Origin: Neobacillus massiliamazoniensis
GTDB lineage: Bacteria; Bacillota; Bacilli; Bacillales; Cytobacillaceae
DNA: 64,000 nt
Direction of reading: 5' to 3'
Assembly (NCBI RefSeq): GCF_001048695.1
Contig: NZ_CVRB01000002.1
Span: forward strand, 620,001 to 684,000
Shown here: positions 38,406 to 47,304 of the stretch, in pieces
Layout of the letters: each line of letters starts with the position of its first letter
Numbering within the stretch: the stretch's first letter is position 1
Program-made: the position numbers and the translations under genes
Notes under the pieces: model-generated
Told to the model about the DNA's origin: nothing
Database searches by the model: none
The model's input: only the letters and a program-made list of their open reading frames with translations

Positions 38406-39587
38406 CTAGCGCTGGGTGATGGAGAGTTTGAATGATAATGGAAAGGCGATTAGGAGTAAGCAAATTATGAATCCAATTACACCGGCCCAGCCATAATTTG
38501 TCCAGAAATAGCCGCCTGCTGTGCCTGCGAGGCTTGAGCCGCAATAATAAAAGAACAAATATAATGAGGAGGCTTGGGCTTTTTCTGTTTTTGCTCTTCT
38601 TCCTACCCAGCTTGAGGCGATGGAATGAGATCCAAAAAAGCCAAATGTAAAAATCGCAATACCGATAATCTTTAATGCTAAAGGAGCTACTAAAGTTAAA
38701 GCTGCCCCGCTGACCATAATGACAAGTCCGATCCATAACACCTTTTTGCGTCCAAGCGAATCCGATAATCGCCCCATCCAAGTAGAGCTAAAGGTGCCAG
38801 TCAAATAAACGATAAAAATCCAGCCGACAATCGTTTGGCTCAGATTGTATGGTGGCTCGAGCAATTGATAGCCGATATAATTATATAACGTAACAAAGCT
38901 CCCCATTAAAATAAAGCCAATACCGTATAAGCACAATAAGGCAGGATCCTTCAAATGGCTGAAAAGGGACAGGAATAAATTTTTTAATTTTAGTGGTTTT
39001 GGAGTAAAATATTTTGAATTCGGTAAATTGATCCAAAACCAAATACTAAGCACTAAGCTAATCACACCGATACTGCCCATAGCAATCCGCCATGAGAAAA
39101 AGTCAGTCATCATGCCTGTAATGATTCTCCCGGTCATCCCACCAATAGAATTCCCGCTAATATAAATCCCCATGGCGATCCCAAGACTATTTGGATCGAC
39201 TTCTTCACCTAAATAAGCCATAGCAATAGCCGGCAATCCTGCAAGTACAATCCCCTGCAAAATACGAAATCCAACTAATGACCCAAATGTAGGGGCGAAT
39301 GCGGTAAAGATGACAATCAATGATGATAAAAATAAGGAAATAGACATCATTATTTTACGTCCCCACGCTTCCGATAATGAACTCGTAATGAGCATGGAAA
39401 TCGCGAGCGTGAGTGTCGTAACCGACAGCGTAAGACTACCCGTTGCCGCTGAAATATGAAATTCTTTTGAAAAAATAGGCATTAAGGGCTGGACATCATA
39501 AAGAATGGAGAACGTAATAAACCCTCCAGCGAACAGGGCAAAGTTCGCTTTATGAAGTTCTGGTGTCCCTTGCTGCAGTTTACCCAA
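38406..39587 (-). CDS. MFS transporter (YnfM/YdhP-like)
   Basis: Major facilitator of 393 residues with 12 predicted helices. The signature between helices 2 and 3 reads SEAWGRKIMMSISL, and its repeat in the second half reads SDSLGRKKVLWIGL. The opening (GGFITFSILYDVQPLMPIFSKEF) resembles the YnfM/arabinose-exporter-like group that includes small-molecule efflux proteins. Substrate unknown. Monocistronic; its stop codon lies 5 bp from a composite repeat. Confidence 0.87.
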   Translation of the reverse strand: MGKLQQGTPELHKANFALFAGGFITFSILYDVQPLMPIFSKEFHISAATGSLTLSVTTLTLAISMLITSSLSEAWGRKIMMSISLFLSSLIVIFTAFAPTFGSLVGFRILQGIVLAGLPAIAMAYLGEEVDPNSLGIAMGIYISGNSIGGMTGRIITGMMTDFFSWRIAMGSIGVISLVLSIWFWINLPNSKYFTPKPLKLKNLFLSLFSHLKDPALLCLYGIGFILMGSFVTLYNYIGYQLLEPPYNLSQTIVGWIFIVYLTGTFSSTWMGRLSDSLGRKKVLWIGLVIMVSGAALTLVAPLALKIIGIAIFTFGFFGSHSIASSWVGRRAKTEKAQASSLYLFFYYCGSSLAGTAGGYFWTNYGWAGVIGFIICLLLIAFPLSFKLSITQR

Positions 39588-39671
39588 TTAAAAAACCTTC
39601 TCTCCTATATAATCCTTTTTTACTCTACTCCTCAACCGTGCAAAACTCAACTTAATGAATTTTTTTTCGGG

Positions 39672-39721
39672 AATAAATAAAGTGAGGAACCTTTACTACG
39701 GTTCCTCACTTTATTTATTCT
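39672..39721. terminator. strong bidirectional hairpin
   Basis: AATAAATAAAGTGAGGAACC pairs with its exact complement around an 8-nt loop. Likely ends the transcript of purU after the tandem repeat. Confidence 0.85.
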
Positions 39722-39801
39722 TGATATACTTGACCATACCGATACGGAAAAAATATGCTGTAGGTAAAAAAAGAAGCATTTATGTACCCTAGAAGCTGAT
39801 A

Positions 39802-40002
39802 AAAATAGTGCCCGTATTGCTGAAAAATAGACTCCTACGGGCACTAAATATGAAAATAGTGCCCGTATTGCTGAGAATTAGACGCCCACGGGCACTAAAT
39901 ATGAAAATAGTGCCCGTATTGCTGAGAATTAGACGCCCACGGGCACTAAATATGAAAATAATGCCCGTATTGCTGAAAAAAATGAGTTCTCGGGCACGTA
40001 AA
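39802..40002. repeat. four tandem copies of a 51-bp hairpin repeat
   Basis: Units begin at 39802, 39853, 39904 and 39955, an exact 51-bp period. Each contains GTGCCCGTATTGCTGA and an ACGGGCAC arm that folds back on GTGCCCGT; the two central units are almost identical and the outer ones have diverged. Because 51 is divisible by three, a spurious 17-codon repeat ORF exists on the plus strand. There are no unique spacers, so it is not a CRISPR array. Confidence 0.92.
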
Positions 40003-40074
40003 GTGGTTTTTGGTGAAGAAAAAGATTAAATCATAGCACCAATAACCAGAACGGCTAAAAGGAAAAAATGCATT

Positions 40075-40953
40075 TTAAGAGAAAACAATCGTTTTGTTCC
40101 CGTATGTCAGCACCCGGTCTTCTACATGCCACTTGACTGCCTGGGCTAAAACAGTGCGCTCAATGTACTTGCCAATTTTTTTGAGGTCTTCAAGCTGATC
40201 ACGATGGTTGACCCGCTGCACATCCTGTTCAATAATTGGACCTTCATCCAATTCATCTGTTACATAATGAGCTGTGGCCCCAATCAATTTTACACCTCGG
40301 TAATAGGCGCGAGCATAAGGATTGGCCCCAATAAACGCCGGCAAAAACGAATGATGGATGTTGATGATTTGATTTGGAAAAGTCTTTGTAAATTCCGGGG
40401 AAAGAATTTGCATGTATCTGGCTAGTACAATTATATCCACGTTATTTTTTTGGATTAACTCGATTTGTAGGGATTCCATTTCCTTTTTGTTGCTTGAATT
40501 TACTGGTACGTAATGAAAAGGAATGCCCATTTCTTCGACAATTCCCTGAATATCACGATGATTGCTGACGACTATGGCGAACTCAGCATCAAGATGCCCC
40601 GCTTTTTGCTGCCAAAGCAGTTCCAACAAACAATGATCTTCCTTCGAAACAAATATAGCTAGACGTTTCTTTTTACTTGCCTGCTCCATACGCCAGTTGA
40701 TATTCAAGCGCTCCGAGAGTTGCTGAAAATCCTGTGCGATTTTTTGCTTATGTAATTCAAAGTCTTGGATATCTGCTTCAATTCTCATAAAAAACATACC
40801 GCCAATGGGATCCGTTGTATGCTGGTCAGACTGGACAATATTCCCCCCGTTTTGAAACAACAGCTGCGACACTGCCGCCACAATGCCCGGCTGGTCTTGA
40901 CAGGAGATTAAAATTCTTACTCTCTCACTCTTTTTTACTTCCTCTTGATACAC
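40075..40953 (-). CDS. purU: formyltetrahydrofolate deformylase
   Basis: Hydrolyses 10-formyl-THF to THF and formate, balancing the one-carbon pool. The 292-residue protein has an N-terminal ACT domain (about 12-85: ILISCQDQPGIVAAVSQLL) and a C-terminal formyltransferase-fold domain with the catalytic region INIHHSFLPAFIGANPY and ATAHYVTDELDEGPII. Starts at GTG 40953 behind GGAGGG. It is the only evident folate gene in the window. It is followed by the tandem hairpin repeat and a terminator. Confidence 0.95.
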   Translation of the reverse strand: MYQEEVKKSERVRILISCQDQPGIVAAVSQLLFQNGGNIVQSDQHTTDPIGGMFFMRIEADIQDFELHKQKIAQDFQQLSERLNINWRMEQASKKKRLAIFVSKEDHCLLELLWQQKAGHLDAEFAIVVSNHRDIQGIVEEMGIPFHYVPVNSSNKKEMESLQIELIQKNNVDIIVLARYMQILSPEFTKTFPNQIINIHHSFLPAFIGANPYARAYYRGVKLIGATAHYVTDELDEGPIIEQDVQRVNHRDQLEDLKKIGKYIERTVLAQAVKWHVEDRVLTYGNKTIVFS

Positions 40954-41004
40954 CGCTGTTCCCTCCTACCATTGTCCGATGAAATTTTGACAAAGCATTC
41001 CTTT

Positions 41005-42567
41005 TTAGTCGATCGAGCAATTCGTCTTTTTTAGCTGTTCTCTTACCCCATCGATAAGATCGAAAGGTAGCACGCCATAGTGGGATAAAGATTTCGCTTT
41101 TTCCTCTCCAGCCCTTGCATGGATAAAACTCGCAGAGACGAGCGCATTTATTGGGGAGGCGCCTTGGGCTAGAAAAGAGGTGATCATTCCTGTAAGCACA
41201 TCGCCGCTTCCGCCTTTGCCAAGCGAATCATGTCCGTGCGGATTGATGTAAAGATCACCATCAGGAGTAGCAATGATGGAACGGTGACCTTTTAACAGCA
41301 AATACACGTTGTGTTTTTTGGCAAAAGATCCTGCGATATTAAGACGATCTGCTTCTATTTCTTTTACTGTTTTATTGACTAATCTGGCCATTTCTCCGGG
41401 ATGAGGCGTGAGAATCACATTCCCGCCATACTGACGAACGATATCCAAGTCGTTCCTTAGTAAATAAAGTGCATCTGCATCGATGACAAGCGACTGGTTT
41501 GTAAGATGTGACATTAAGGCTTTAAAAAACTTTTCCCCTTCAGGAAACCTGCCCATCCCTGGACCAATCGCGACGCTATCAAATTGATCAAGTCGTGGTG
41601 AAAGATCATCAATTGCTTTCAAGGTAAAATGCCCATCCTGTTCTGATAGCGGTAAGAATAAGGATTCTGGATTTTGGGCAGCCGCCATTGGATAAATACT
41701 TTCCGGCACAGCTAACGTCACGAGCCCTGCTCCGGAAGATAACGCTGCTTTTGCTGCAAAAATGGGAGCCCCGACAAAATGACGTGACCCGCCAAGAATC
41801 AGGGCATGACCGAACGTCCCCTTATGACCATCTCTAGGTCTTACAGGAAGGGCAACATGAACAAGCTGCTCTGTTATCAATTTTGGCATTGTAAGTCCGA
41901 GGCTATCTGCAATGGAAGGCGGTACAGAAATGTCTACTGCTATCCATTCCCCGATATACTTTGGTCCATCATTTAAGAAAAAACCTTTTTTCGGAAAAAC
42001 AAAGGTAATCGTCTTGGTCGCCTTGATAGCGACACCAACTACCTTTCCGGTATCACTGCTAACACCTGATGGGATATCGACAGAAACGACACATTTCTCC
42101 CCTTCGCATTCATTTACTAGCGTAATTACTTCATGAAATGGTTCCCAAACGGGCCCGTTTATCCCGGTTCCTAAAATCGCATCAATGACAATGTCCGCCT
42201 GATTTACCTCTTCCCGAAGTGACTGTAATGGATTTTCATGAAGGTAAAAAATGGGCAGCCCACGATTGACGTACACATCGAAATGAATTTTGGCATCCCC
42301 TTTGATCCGATCAGGGTTTACCAGCAAACATAATAGTGGTTTCAAGCCTGCATCAAACAGCCTGCGGGCAATCACAAACCCGTCGCCTCCATTATTACCG
42401 CCCCCAGCAAGCACAATCACTCTAGGATTTTTGCAAGGAGCATTTTCGAGGATCTCCTCTACCACCCTTGCTCCTGCATTTTCCATTAAAACAACGCCAG
42501 GTAGGCCTATCCTCTCAATCGTATACTGATCCATTAGCTGCATATCCCTTTGCCCTGCTGCAAACAT
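41005..42567 (-). CDS. nnr: bifunctional NAD(P)H-hydrate epimerase / ADP-dependent dehydratase
   Basis: Repairs damaged nicotinamide cofactors. The N-terminal YjeF epimerase domain (about 1-215) contains GLPGVVLMENAGARV and GGGNNGGDGFVIARRL; the C-terminal ribokinase-like dehydratase domain (about 225-510) contains GGSRHFVGAPIFAAKAAL, ILTPHPGEMARL and the ATP/ADP-binding LGKGGSGDVLTGMI. The 520-residue length is typical of the fused bacterial enzyme. RBS AAGGGAGG before ATG 42567. Lies 51 bp upstream of purU on the same strand and could be co-transcribed. Confidence 0.94.
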   Translation of the reverse strand: MFAAGQRDMQLMDQYTIERIGLPGVVLMENAGARVVEEILENAPCKNPRVIVLAGGGNNGGDGFVIARRLFDAGLKPLLCLLVNPDRIKGDAKIHFDVYVNRGLPIFYLHENPLQSLREEVNQADIVIDAILGTGINGPVWEPFHEVITLVNECEGEKCVVSVDIPSGVSSDTGKVVGVAIKATKTITFVFPKKGFFLNDGPKYIGEWIAVDISVPPSIADSLGLTMPKLITEQLVHVALPVRPRDGHKGTFGHALILGGSRHFVGAPIFAAKAALSSGAGLVTLAVPESIYPMAAAQNPESLFLPLSEQDGHFTLKAIDDLSPRLDQFDSVAIGPGMGRFPEGEKFFKALMSHLTNQSLVIDADALYLLRNDLDIVRQYGGNVILTPHPGEMARLVNKTVKEIEADRLNIAGSFAKKHNVYLLLKGHRSIIATPDGDLYINPHGHDSLGKGGSGDVLTGMITSFLAQGASPINALVSASFIHARAGEEKAKSLSHYGVLPFDLIDGVREQLKKTNCSID

Positions 42568-42711
42568 AAACAGCCCTCCCTTAAAAACAAACCTTTTCTT
42601 TCATTATAAAAAACTTTTCGAACCGTTGCACCGTAGTAAGTACCTCACTCTGATGCCTGGCACCAGTCTTTCGCACCATGTCTTGCCAGCCGTTTTAAAC
42701 CTAAAAAAAGA

Positions 42712-42757
42712 GTGTCCACCTCACACGCACAAATGTACACGAGTGGTGCCTGACACC
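42712..42757. repeat. 45-bp composite repeat ending in GGTGCCTGACACC
   Basis: GTGTCCACCTCACACGCACA, then AATGTACACGAGT and the palindrome, close to the ecfT stop. A diverged solo copy, GATGCCTGGCACC, lies at about 42651-42663. Confidence 0.75.
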
Positions 42758-42772
42758 CATCATTTACACCCA

Positions 42773-43603
42773 TCACTTGAAGGGGTTGTAGAAGCGGTTG
42801 CCGTTATGATAGGTTACTGCTAATGATGTTACTAGGATTAGTGCGATTAGGATTAGTGCTATGTAATCGCTTGGTTTGAATGAGCGGGCGCTGTACCATG
42901 TGCGTTTTTTGTTCTTGCCAAAGCCGCGCAGTTCCATGACATTGCTGATGGTTTCAATTCGCTCAAGACTCGATAGAATTAAAGGCAAAATGATGGAAAC
43001 TGCATTTTTCACACGTCTTAGTAGCTTTTCTTTACGGGACATGTCGAGGCCTCTGGCTTGCTGCGACAAAGCGATATTACGATAATCCCGTTGAATATCC
43101 GGAATATAACGTAAGGCAATGGCAACGGAAAAAGCGATTCGGTAACTGACGCCGATTTTATTTAATGACGAGGCAAATTCGCTCGGATGGGTCGTTACGA
43201 TAAAAAGTAAAGCGGCCGGTATGACGGTCAAATATTTTAACGTAATGTTGCATTGATAGAATAACTGCTCAAGGGTAAGATTATAGCGCCCTCCCAATTT
43301 AAATAAAACATGCTCCGTTCCATAAATCTTCACACCCTCAAGCGGTGAAAAAAGATAAATCGCCACATTATTAATGAGTAAAAAAATAAGGATAAAAGCG
43401 AGCACAAAGCTAACTTCTGAAAGCTTTATTTTAGAGACCTTAAAAACTACTAAGCTAACAATTAAAAGTCCCACCAATATTCGTGTATCGTATGTCAGCA
43501 TGGCGGCAAAAGACCACATGATAAAACATAAGAGCTTAGTTGCACCGGTTAACTGGTGGATCGGGGATCGTTTGTCAATATAAGAAAGCATTTCTACTGC
43601 CAT
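42773..43603 (-). CDS. ecfT: ECF transporter transmembrane component (EcfT)
   Basis: Energy-coupling transmembrane subunit, 276 residues, with about five helices. The two cytoplasmic coupling motifs that touch the ATPases are present as ALSQQARGLD and NVMELRGFGKNKK (both Ala/Glu-Arg-Gly). Starts at 43603, overlapping the ATPase gene by 10 bp. Together with the fused EcfA and the S component upstream it forms a complete importer. Terminal gene of the T-box operon. Confidence 0.93.
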   Translation of the reverse strand: MAVEMLSYIDKRSPIHQLTGATKLLCFIMWSFAAMLTYDTRILVGLLIVSLVVFKVSKIKLSEVSFVLAFILIFLLINNVAIYLFSPLEGVKIYGTEHVLFKLGGRYNLTLEQLFYQCNITLKYLTVIPAALLFIVTTHPSEFASSLNKIGVSYRIAFSVAIALRYIPDIQRDYRNIALSQQARGLDMSRKEKLLRRVKNAVSIILPLILSSLERIETISNVMELRGFGKNKKRTWYSARSFKPSDYIALILIALILVTSLAVTYHNGNRFYNPFK

Positions 43604-45306
43604 TTACGTCCCACCACCTTATCATGGGCAATAAACCGCTCGACAAATTCGCTCGGTTCCGTAATCCCGACACGTTCAGCAAGTTCAAATAACGATGTTT
43701 CTTTTAAGTTTGCCTGCTGAATAATAGACCTGTTTCCAAGCGTATTGACAGCCGAATCATCCGCAATCTTTTTCCCATCAGCAAATACAATGGCGCGGGG
43801 AGTATACTCCAGCATTAAATGCATATCGTGGGTAATCATGATAACCGTTACACCTTGTTTATTTAAATCTAGTAAAAATTCCATGATCTCTGTATAATGA
43901 CGAAAATCCTGTCCGGCAGTTGGCTCATCGAGGATGAGAATCTTCGGCTGTAGAACCAATATAGAAGCAATCGTTACACGCTTTTTCTGTCCAAAGCTCA
44001 AGGCTGAGATCGGCCAATTCCGAAATGGCAGGAGCCCACAAATTCGCAGTGTTTCCTCCACTCGTTGTTTGATTTCTGCTTCAGGAATTCCCCTGACTGC
44101 CAGTCCCAATGCTACTTCATCGAAAATCATATGCTTTGAGATCATATGATTCGGATTTTGCATGACCAAACCAACCTTCAAAGAGCGCTCTTTAATCGTA
44201 TCGTTTAAGCAATCGCGTCCATCGATTAATATCCTACCGGATTCAGGTCGTTCGAACCCACAAATCAGCTTCGTCAGCGTCGACTTTCCTGCTCCATTTT
44301 TTCCAACGATGCTGACCATTTCTCCTTCTGCAATCGAAAAAGAAACATCCTGAAGGATTTTGAGGTCAGCTTGATAGCTGAAATGAATATTCTCAAGCTG
44401 TAAAATCGTCGAAGAGGCCGATTTCGCTTCTACCTTCTCCGTCAATTCAAACCAATTCACCAATTTGTCTCGGCAAGAATTAATATCCAAGCTTTCGATA
44501 TGCTCAGGATGCATCCCGGAAGTAATTTCACAGCCAGCATATTTCAATGCCTTCAAGTATAAAGGTTCACGAACAGACACGCTTTCTAACACATTCGAAG
44601 CAAATAATTCAGCGGGAGACTGGTCACTTATGATTCGTCCGTCATTGATAACAATAATTCTATCAACATGGCGATAAAGCACATCCTCTAATCGATGTTC
44701 AATAATGACAATGGTCTTATTCCGTTCTTTATGTATCCAATCGATTAGCTCAATCGCATGCTTCCCAGTTGCAGGATCTAGGTTCGCCAGCGGTTCATCG
44801 AAAAGAAGAAGAGGAACATCGTCCACCATCACACCGCCGAGTGCCACTCTTTGTTTCTGACCACCGGAAAGATGGTGCAAGGAATGGCCTAGATAATTAT
44901 TCATGTCTACCATCTCTGCCACCTCTTTCACTCTAGGGATCATGTCCGATTGTGGAACACAATCATTCTCAAGCGAAAAAGCAATATCCTCCGCAACGGT
45001 AAGCCCAATAAATTGCCCATCCGGATCCTGCAAAACGGTCCCAACCATTTTCGACAAAACAAAAATCCCTTCCTGTTTCGTTTCCTTTCCCATAATCTTC
45101 AAGCTTCCTGTGAGATCACCACGATAAGAAAAAGGAACCAAACCATTTAAACAATGTCCAATGGTACTTTTCCCCGACCCTGAAGGTCCGACAATGAGAA
45201 CCTTTTCCCCTTCGTAAATCGTTAAATTCAAATCAAAAAGGGTTGGCTTTGCCTGACTTCGATATTTAAATCCAAAATTCATAAACTCTATTATCGGTTT
45301 TTTCAT
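43594..45306 (-). CDS. fused ECF transporter ATPase (EcfA-EcfA')
   Basis: Single 570-residue polypeptide with two ABC ATPase domains, like YkoD. Domain 1: Walker A GPSGSGKST (about 39-47), signature LSGGQKQRVALGG, Walker B LLLFDEPLANLDP. Domain 2 (from about 310): Walker A GKNGAGKST, signature LSFGQKKRVTIAS (F in place of the usual second S/G position), Walker B ILILDEPTAGQDF. It powers the S component encoded 59 bp upstream. The gap contains a small inverted repeat (GGTCTGACCCC...CAGACC). Confidence 0.94.
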   Translation of the reverse strand: MKKPIIEFMNFGFKYRSQAKPTLFDLNLTIYEGEKVLIVGPSGSGKSTIGHCLNGLVPFSYRGDLTGSLKIMGKETKQEGIFVLSKMVGTVLQDPDGQFIGLTVAEDIAFSLENDCVPQSDMIPRVKEVAEMVDMNNYLGHSLHHLSGGQKQRVALGGVMVDDVPLLLFDEPLANLDPATGKHAIELIDWIHKERNKTIVIIEHRLEDVLYRHVDRIIVINDGRIISDQSPAELFASNVLESVSVREPLYLKALKYAGCEITSGMHPEHIESLDINSCRDKLVNWFELTEKVEAKSASSTILQLENIHFSYQADLKILQDVSFSIAEGEMVSIVGKNGAGKSTLTKLICGFERPESGRILIDGRDCLNDTIKERSLKVGLVMQNPNHMISKHMIFDEVALGLAVRGIPEAEIKQRVEETLRICGLLPFRNWPISALSFGQKKRVTIASILVLQPKILILDEPTAGQDFRHYTEIMEFLLDLNKQGVTVIMITHDMHLMLEYTPRAIVFADGKKIADDSAVNTLGNRSIIQQANLKETSLFELAERVGITEPSEFVERFIAHDKVVGRKWQ

Positions 45307-45365
45307 ATTTTTCTCCTGCTAACAATAATCGGGTCTGACCCCATAGATCAGACCACAGCTATCTC

Positions 45366-45938
45366 TTATAATGTTTCTTCTTTTTCTAAACTACCGCTCT
45401 TACTGCGCGTTTTGGCATAGGCAAGCAAGAAAAACGTGCCAATGATGCCAACCGTTACAATATTGGAAGTACCGGCAACAATCCCTTGAACAAACACTTT
45501 GTTGGCAGGTTCAGCGTAAATAAGGATATCTAAAGTGGGAGCAATAAGAACCCAACCAATGGCTTGAACAAGGACTTGCGTAATGTTAAAAGAAATAATT
45601 TGTTTCGCTCCAAACTCTCCATCTTCAATCTTTATTTTTCTCGTTAATAAACCGATCAGGAAGCCAACGAACGCAGAAACCACGACCCAGCTCCACCAAG
45701 GTGACCCATAAAAAATCGCATCCTTTAAAGAGTGACCGATTAATCCAATAAGACCTCCGGCAATCGGGCCAAAAATCACAGCCATTAACGCGAGAAATGC
45801 GTAGGACGTTTCGATCGTTGTGTTTGGGATCCCCGTGGGAATCGAGGCAAACCTTCCTAAGATCACAAATACTGCGGTTCCAATCCCAATCGCAACAATC
45901 GTTTTCGTTGTTAATTTACTTCCTGACATATTTTCCAT
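45366..45938 (-). CDS. ECF transporter S component, UPF0397 family (predicted methionine-related)
   Basis: Substrate-binding membrane protein of 190 residues with about five helices. The opening [40 protein letters not shown] and [10 protein letters not shown] match the UPF0397 family, for which comparative genomics proposed methionine transport (MtsTUV-type systems). Here the gene sits behind a probable Met T-box and a SAM hydrolase gene, which fits methionine or a SAM-derived compound as substrate. The A and T components follow. Confidence in family is high, in substrate moderate. Confidence 0.85.
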   Translation of the reverse strand: MENMSGSKLTTKTIVAIGIGTAVFVILGRFASIPTGIPNTTIETSYAFLALMAVIFGPIAGGLIGLIGHSLKDAIFYGSPWWSWVVVSAFVGFLIGLLTRKIKIEDGEFGAKQIISFNITQVLVQAIGWVLIAPTLDILIYAEPANKVFVQGIVAGTSNIVTVGIIGTFFLLAYAKTRSKSGSLEKEETL

Positions 45939-46004
45939 CTCCTTTATTCGTAAAATAATACCTATTACAAAACTATGCCTGATCTCAAAACGATAGCCTT
46001 CCTT

Positions 46005-46859
46005 TTAATAAAACGTTTCATCTGCCTTCTTGATGGTCATCGTCCAATTAGTCCCGGTCCCAATCTGATAGGCGCTTGCAAAAGATCCCTGGTTAATCGC
46101 GACACCTAAGTTGTCTAACGAGTTCACATACACCAAAGGTTCACCAACGAGACTGTCGGCAAACGAACGACCAAACGTCATCATATTTTTATATATTTGT
46201 CTTGTACCGTTTCCAATGGTTACAATTAGTCTGTCACCATAATGGATGTCTGCTTCCTTTAGAAGACTGCGATGAATATTTGTCCAAAGATTGCCGAAGC
46301 GAACATCGAGAACTTCAATAATGCCAGTGATTTTTCCACTCTTCAATGAAGCTACTGTTAACGGCAGCTCAACAACCGAATCCAGCGCCACCTGTGGTCC
46401 CACTTCCTCAAACGAAATCACCCCTGAGGCAAGACGGGCGCCGGTATAGGCATATATATCTCTACCGTGGAACGTGTACGACTCCCCTGAATTTGGCAGC
46501 CGATTCGACGCTTCATCCAGCACTCTTGCATCCGCAATACCGTGAAACTTATTGATGTGGGTTAATGTCCCATTATCCGGAGTTATAATGTATTTTTCGT
46601 CCGCAGTTTTCACGACAATACTGCGACGTTCAGAGCCAACCCCCGGGTCTACGACTGACACAAACACCGTCCCTTTTGGCCAATAGGAAACGGTTTGCAG
46701 AAGACGATACGACGCTTCCCATATGTTATAAGGGGGAATCTCATGGGTTAAATCAAAAATTCGGATTGAGCGGTCAACAGAATACGCCACCCCATACATG
46801 GCACTTACCGCCCCATCACTAATCCCAAAGTCCGACTGTAAAACTAATGCCTCACTCAT
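46005..46859 (-). CDS. S-adenosyl-L-methionine hydrolase (adenosine-forming), DUF62
   Basis: SAM hydroxide adenosyltransferase family protein, 284 residues, cleaving SAM to adenosine and methionine with hydroxide as nucleophile. Family signs are LVLQSDFGISDGAVSAMYG at the N-terminus, FVSVVDPGVGSERRSI and ITPDNGTLTH around the active site, and FHGRDIYAYTGARLASG. First gene of the T-box operon, 66 bp before the S component. Its product methionine links it to the proposed AUG specifier of the leader. Confidence 0.9.
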   Translation of the reverse strand: MSEALVLQSDFGISDGAVSAMYGVAYSVDRSIRIFDLTHEIPPYNIWEASYRLLQTVSYWPKGTVFVSVVDPGVGSERRSIVVKTADEKYIITPDNGTLTHINKFHGIADARVLDEASNRLPNSGESYTFHGRDIYAYTGARLASGVISFEEVGPQVALDSVVELPLTVASLKSGKITGIIEVLDVRFGNLWTNIHRSLLKEADIHYGDRLIVTIGNGTRQIYKNMMTFGRSFADSLVGEPLVYVNSLDNLGVAINQGSFASAYQIGTGTNWTMTIKKADETFY

Positions 46860-46920
46860 TTTCTGTTCACCCTTTCTCTTTTTTTAACTAGCTGAAAACC
46901 TATTACAGTAAAATTTAAAT

Positions 46921-47225
46921 AAAAAACACCACGCCTTATCATGTTGATAAGGACGTGGTGTTAAATCACGTGGTACCACCTTACTTTACTATTTACCTTC
47001 GTAAATAGCCTCTGATCATGCAGAACAAAAATGCTCTTACACTTGGTTTTTGATAACAAGTACCCAAACTTGTCGTAACCTACTACTATCAATCAGATAC
47101 GTTCAGAACGAAGCTCCGAGTCCATTGTTCAGATCAACATCTTTGCTTCTTTTCAGCTCCCGAAGCTCTCTTTAAAAGATCATTTGATCATACTTTTTCT
47201 CATCATCGCTTATTGTCGCTATAAA
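46921..47225 (-). promoter_or_regulatory. T-box leader, probable Met (AUG) specifier, of SAM hydrolase-ECF operon
   Basis: On the minus strand: a Stem I-like region with GATGATGAGAAAAAGTATGATC and AGAGAGCTTCGGGAGCTGAA, a specifier segment GAACAATGGACTCGG with AUG as the best candidate, and the antiterminator T-box AAGGTGGTACCACGTG (46980 region, consensus AGGGTGGTACCGCG). It ends in a terminator with 15-bp arms (CACCACG...CGTGGTG) and a U-run at 46921-46960. Uncharged tRNA would permit read-through into the operon. Confidence 0.88.
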
Positions 47226-47246
47226 ATTTTGGAAATATTTAAAAAT

Positions 47247-47275
47247 ATAATACTCTAAAGATTATGACTTTTCAA
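47247..47275 (-). promoter_or_regulatory. sigma-A promoter of the T-box operon
   Basis: Minus strand TTGAAA (47275-47270), a 17-bp spacer, then TATTAT (47252-47247), just upstream of the leader. Confidence 0.7.
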
Positions 47276-47304
47276 TACACAATACACCATTTTTTATGAA
47301 AATC

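Noticed and set aside
39802-40029. Tandem repeat as CRISPR array or as a 73-residue repeat protein
   Set aside because: Units are contiguous with no unique spacers, no cas genes are present, and the frame has no ribosome site; open reading is a by-product of a 51-bp period.
45331-45351. GGTCTGACCCC/CAGACC inverted repeat between ecfS and ecfA as a terminator
   Set aside because: No U-run follows and it lies within an operon; more likely a minor dispersed repeat.
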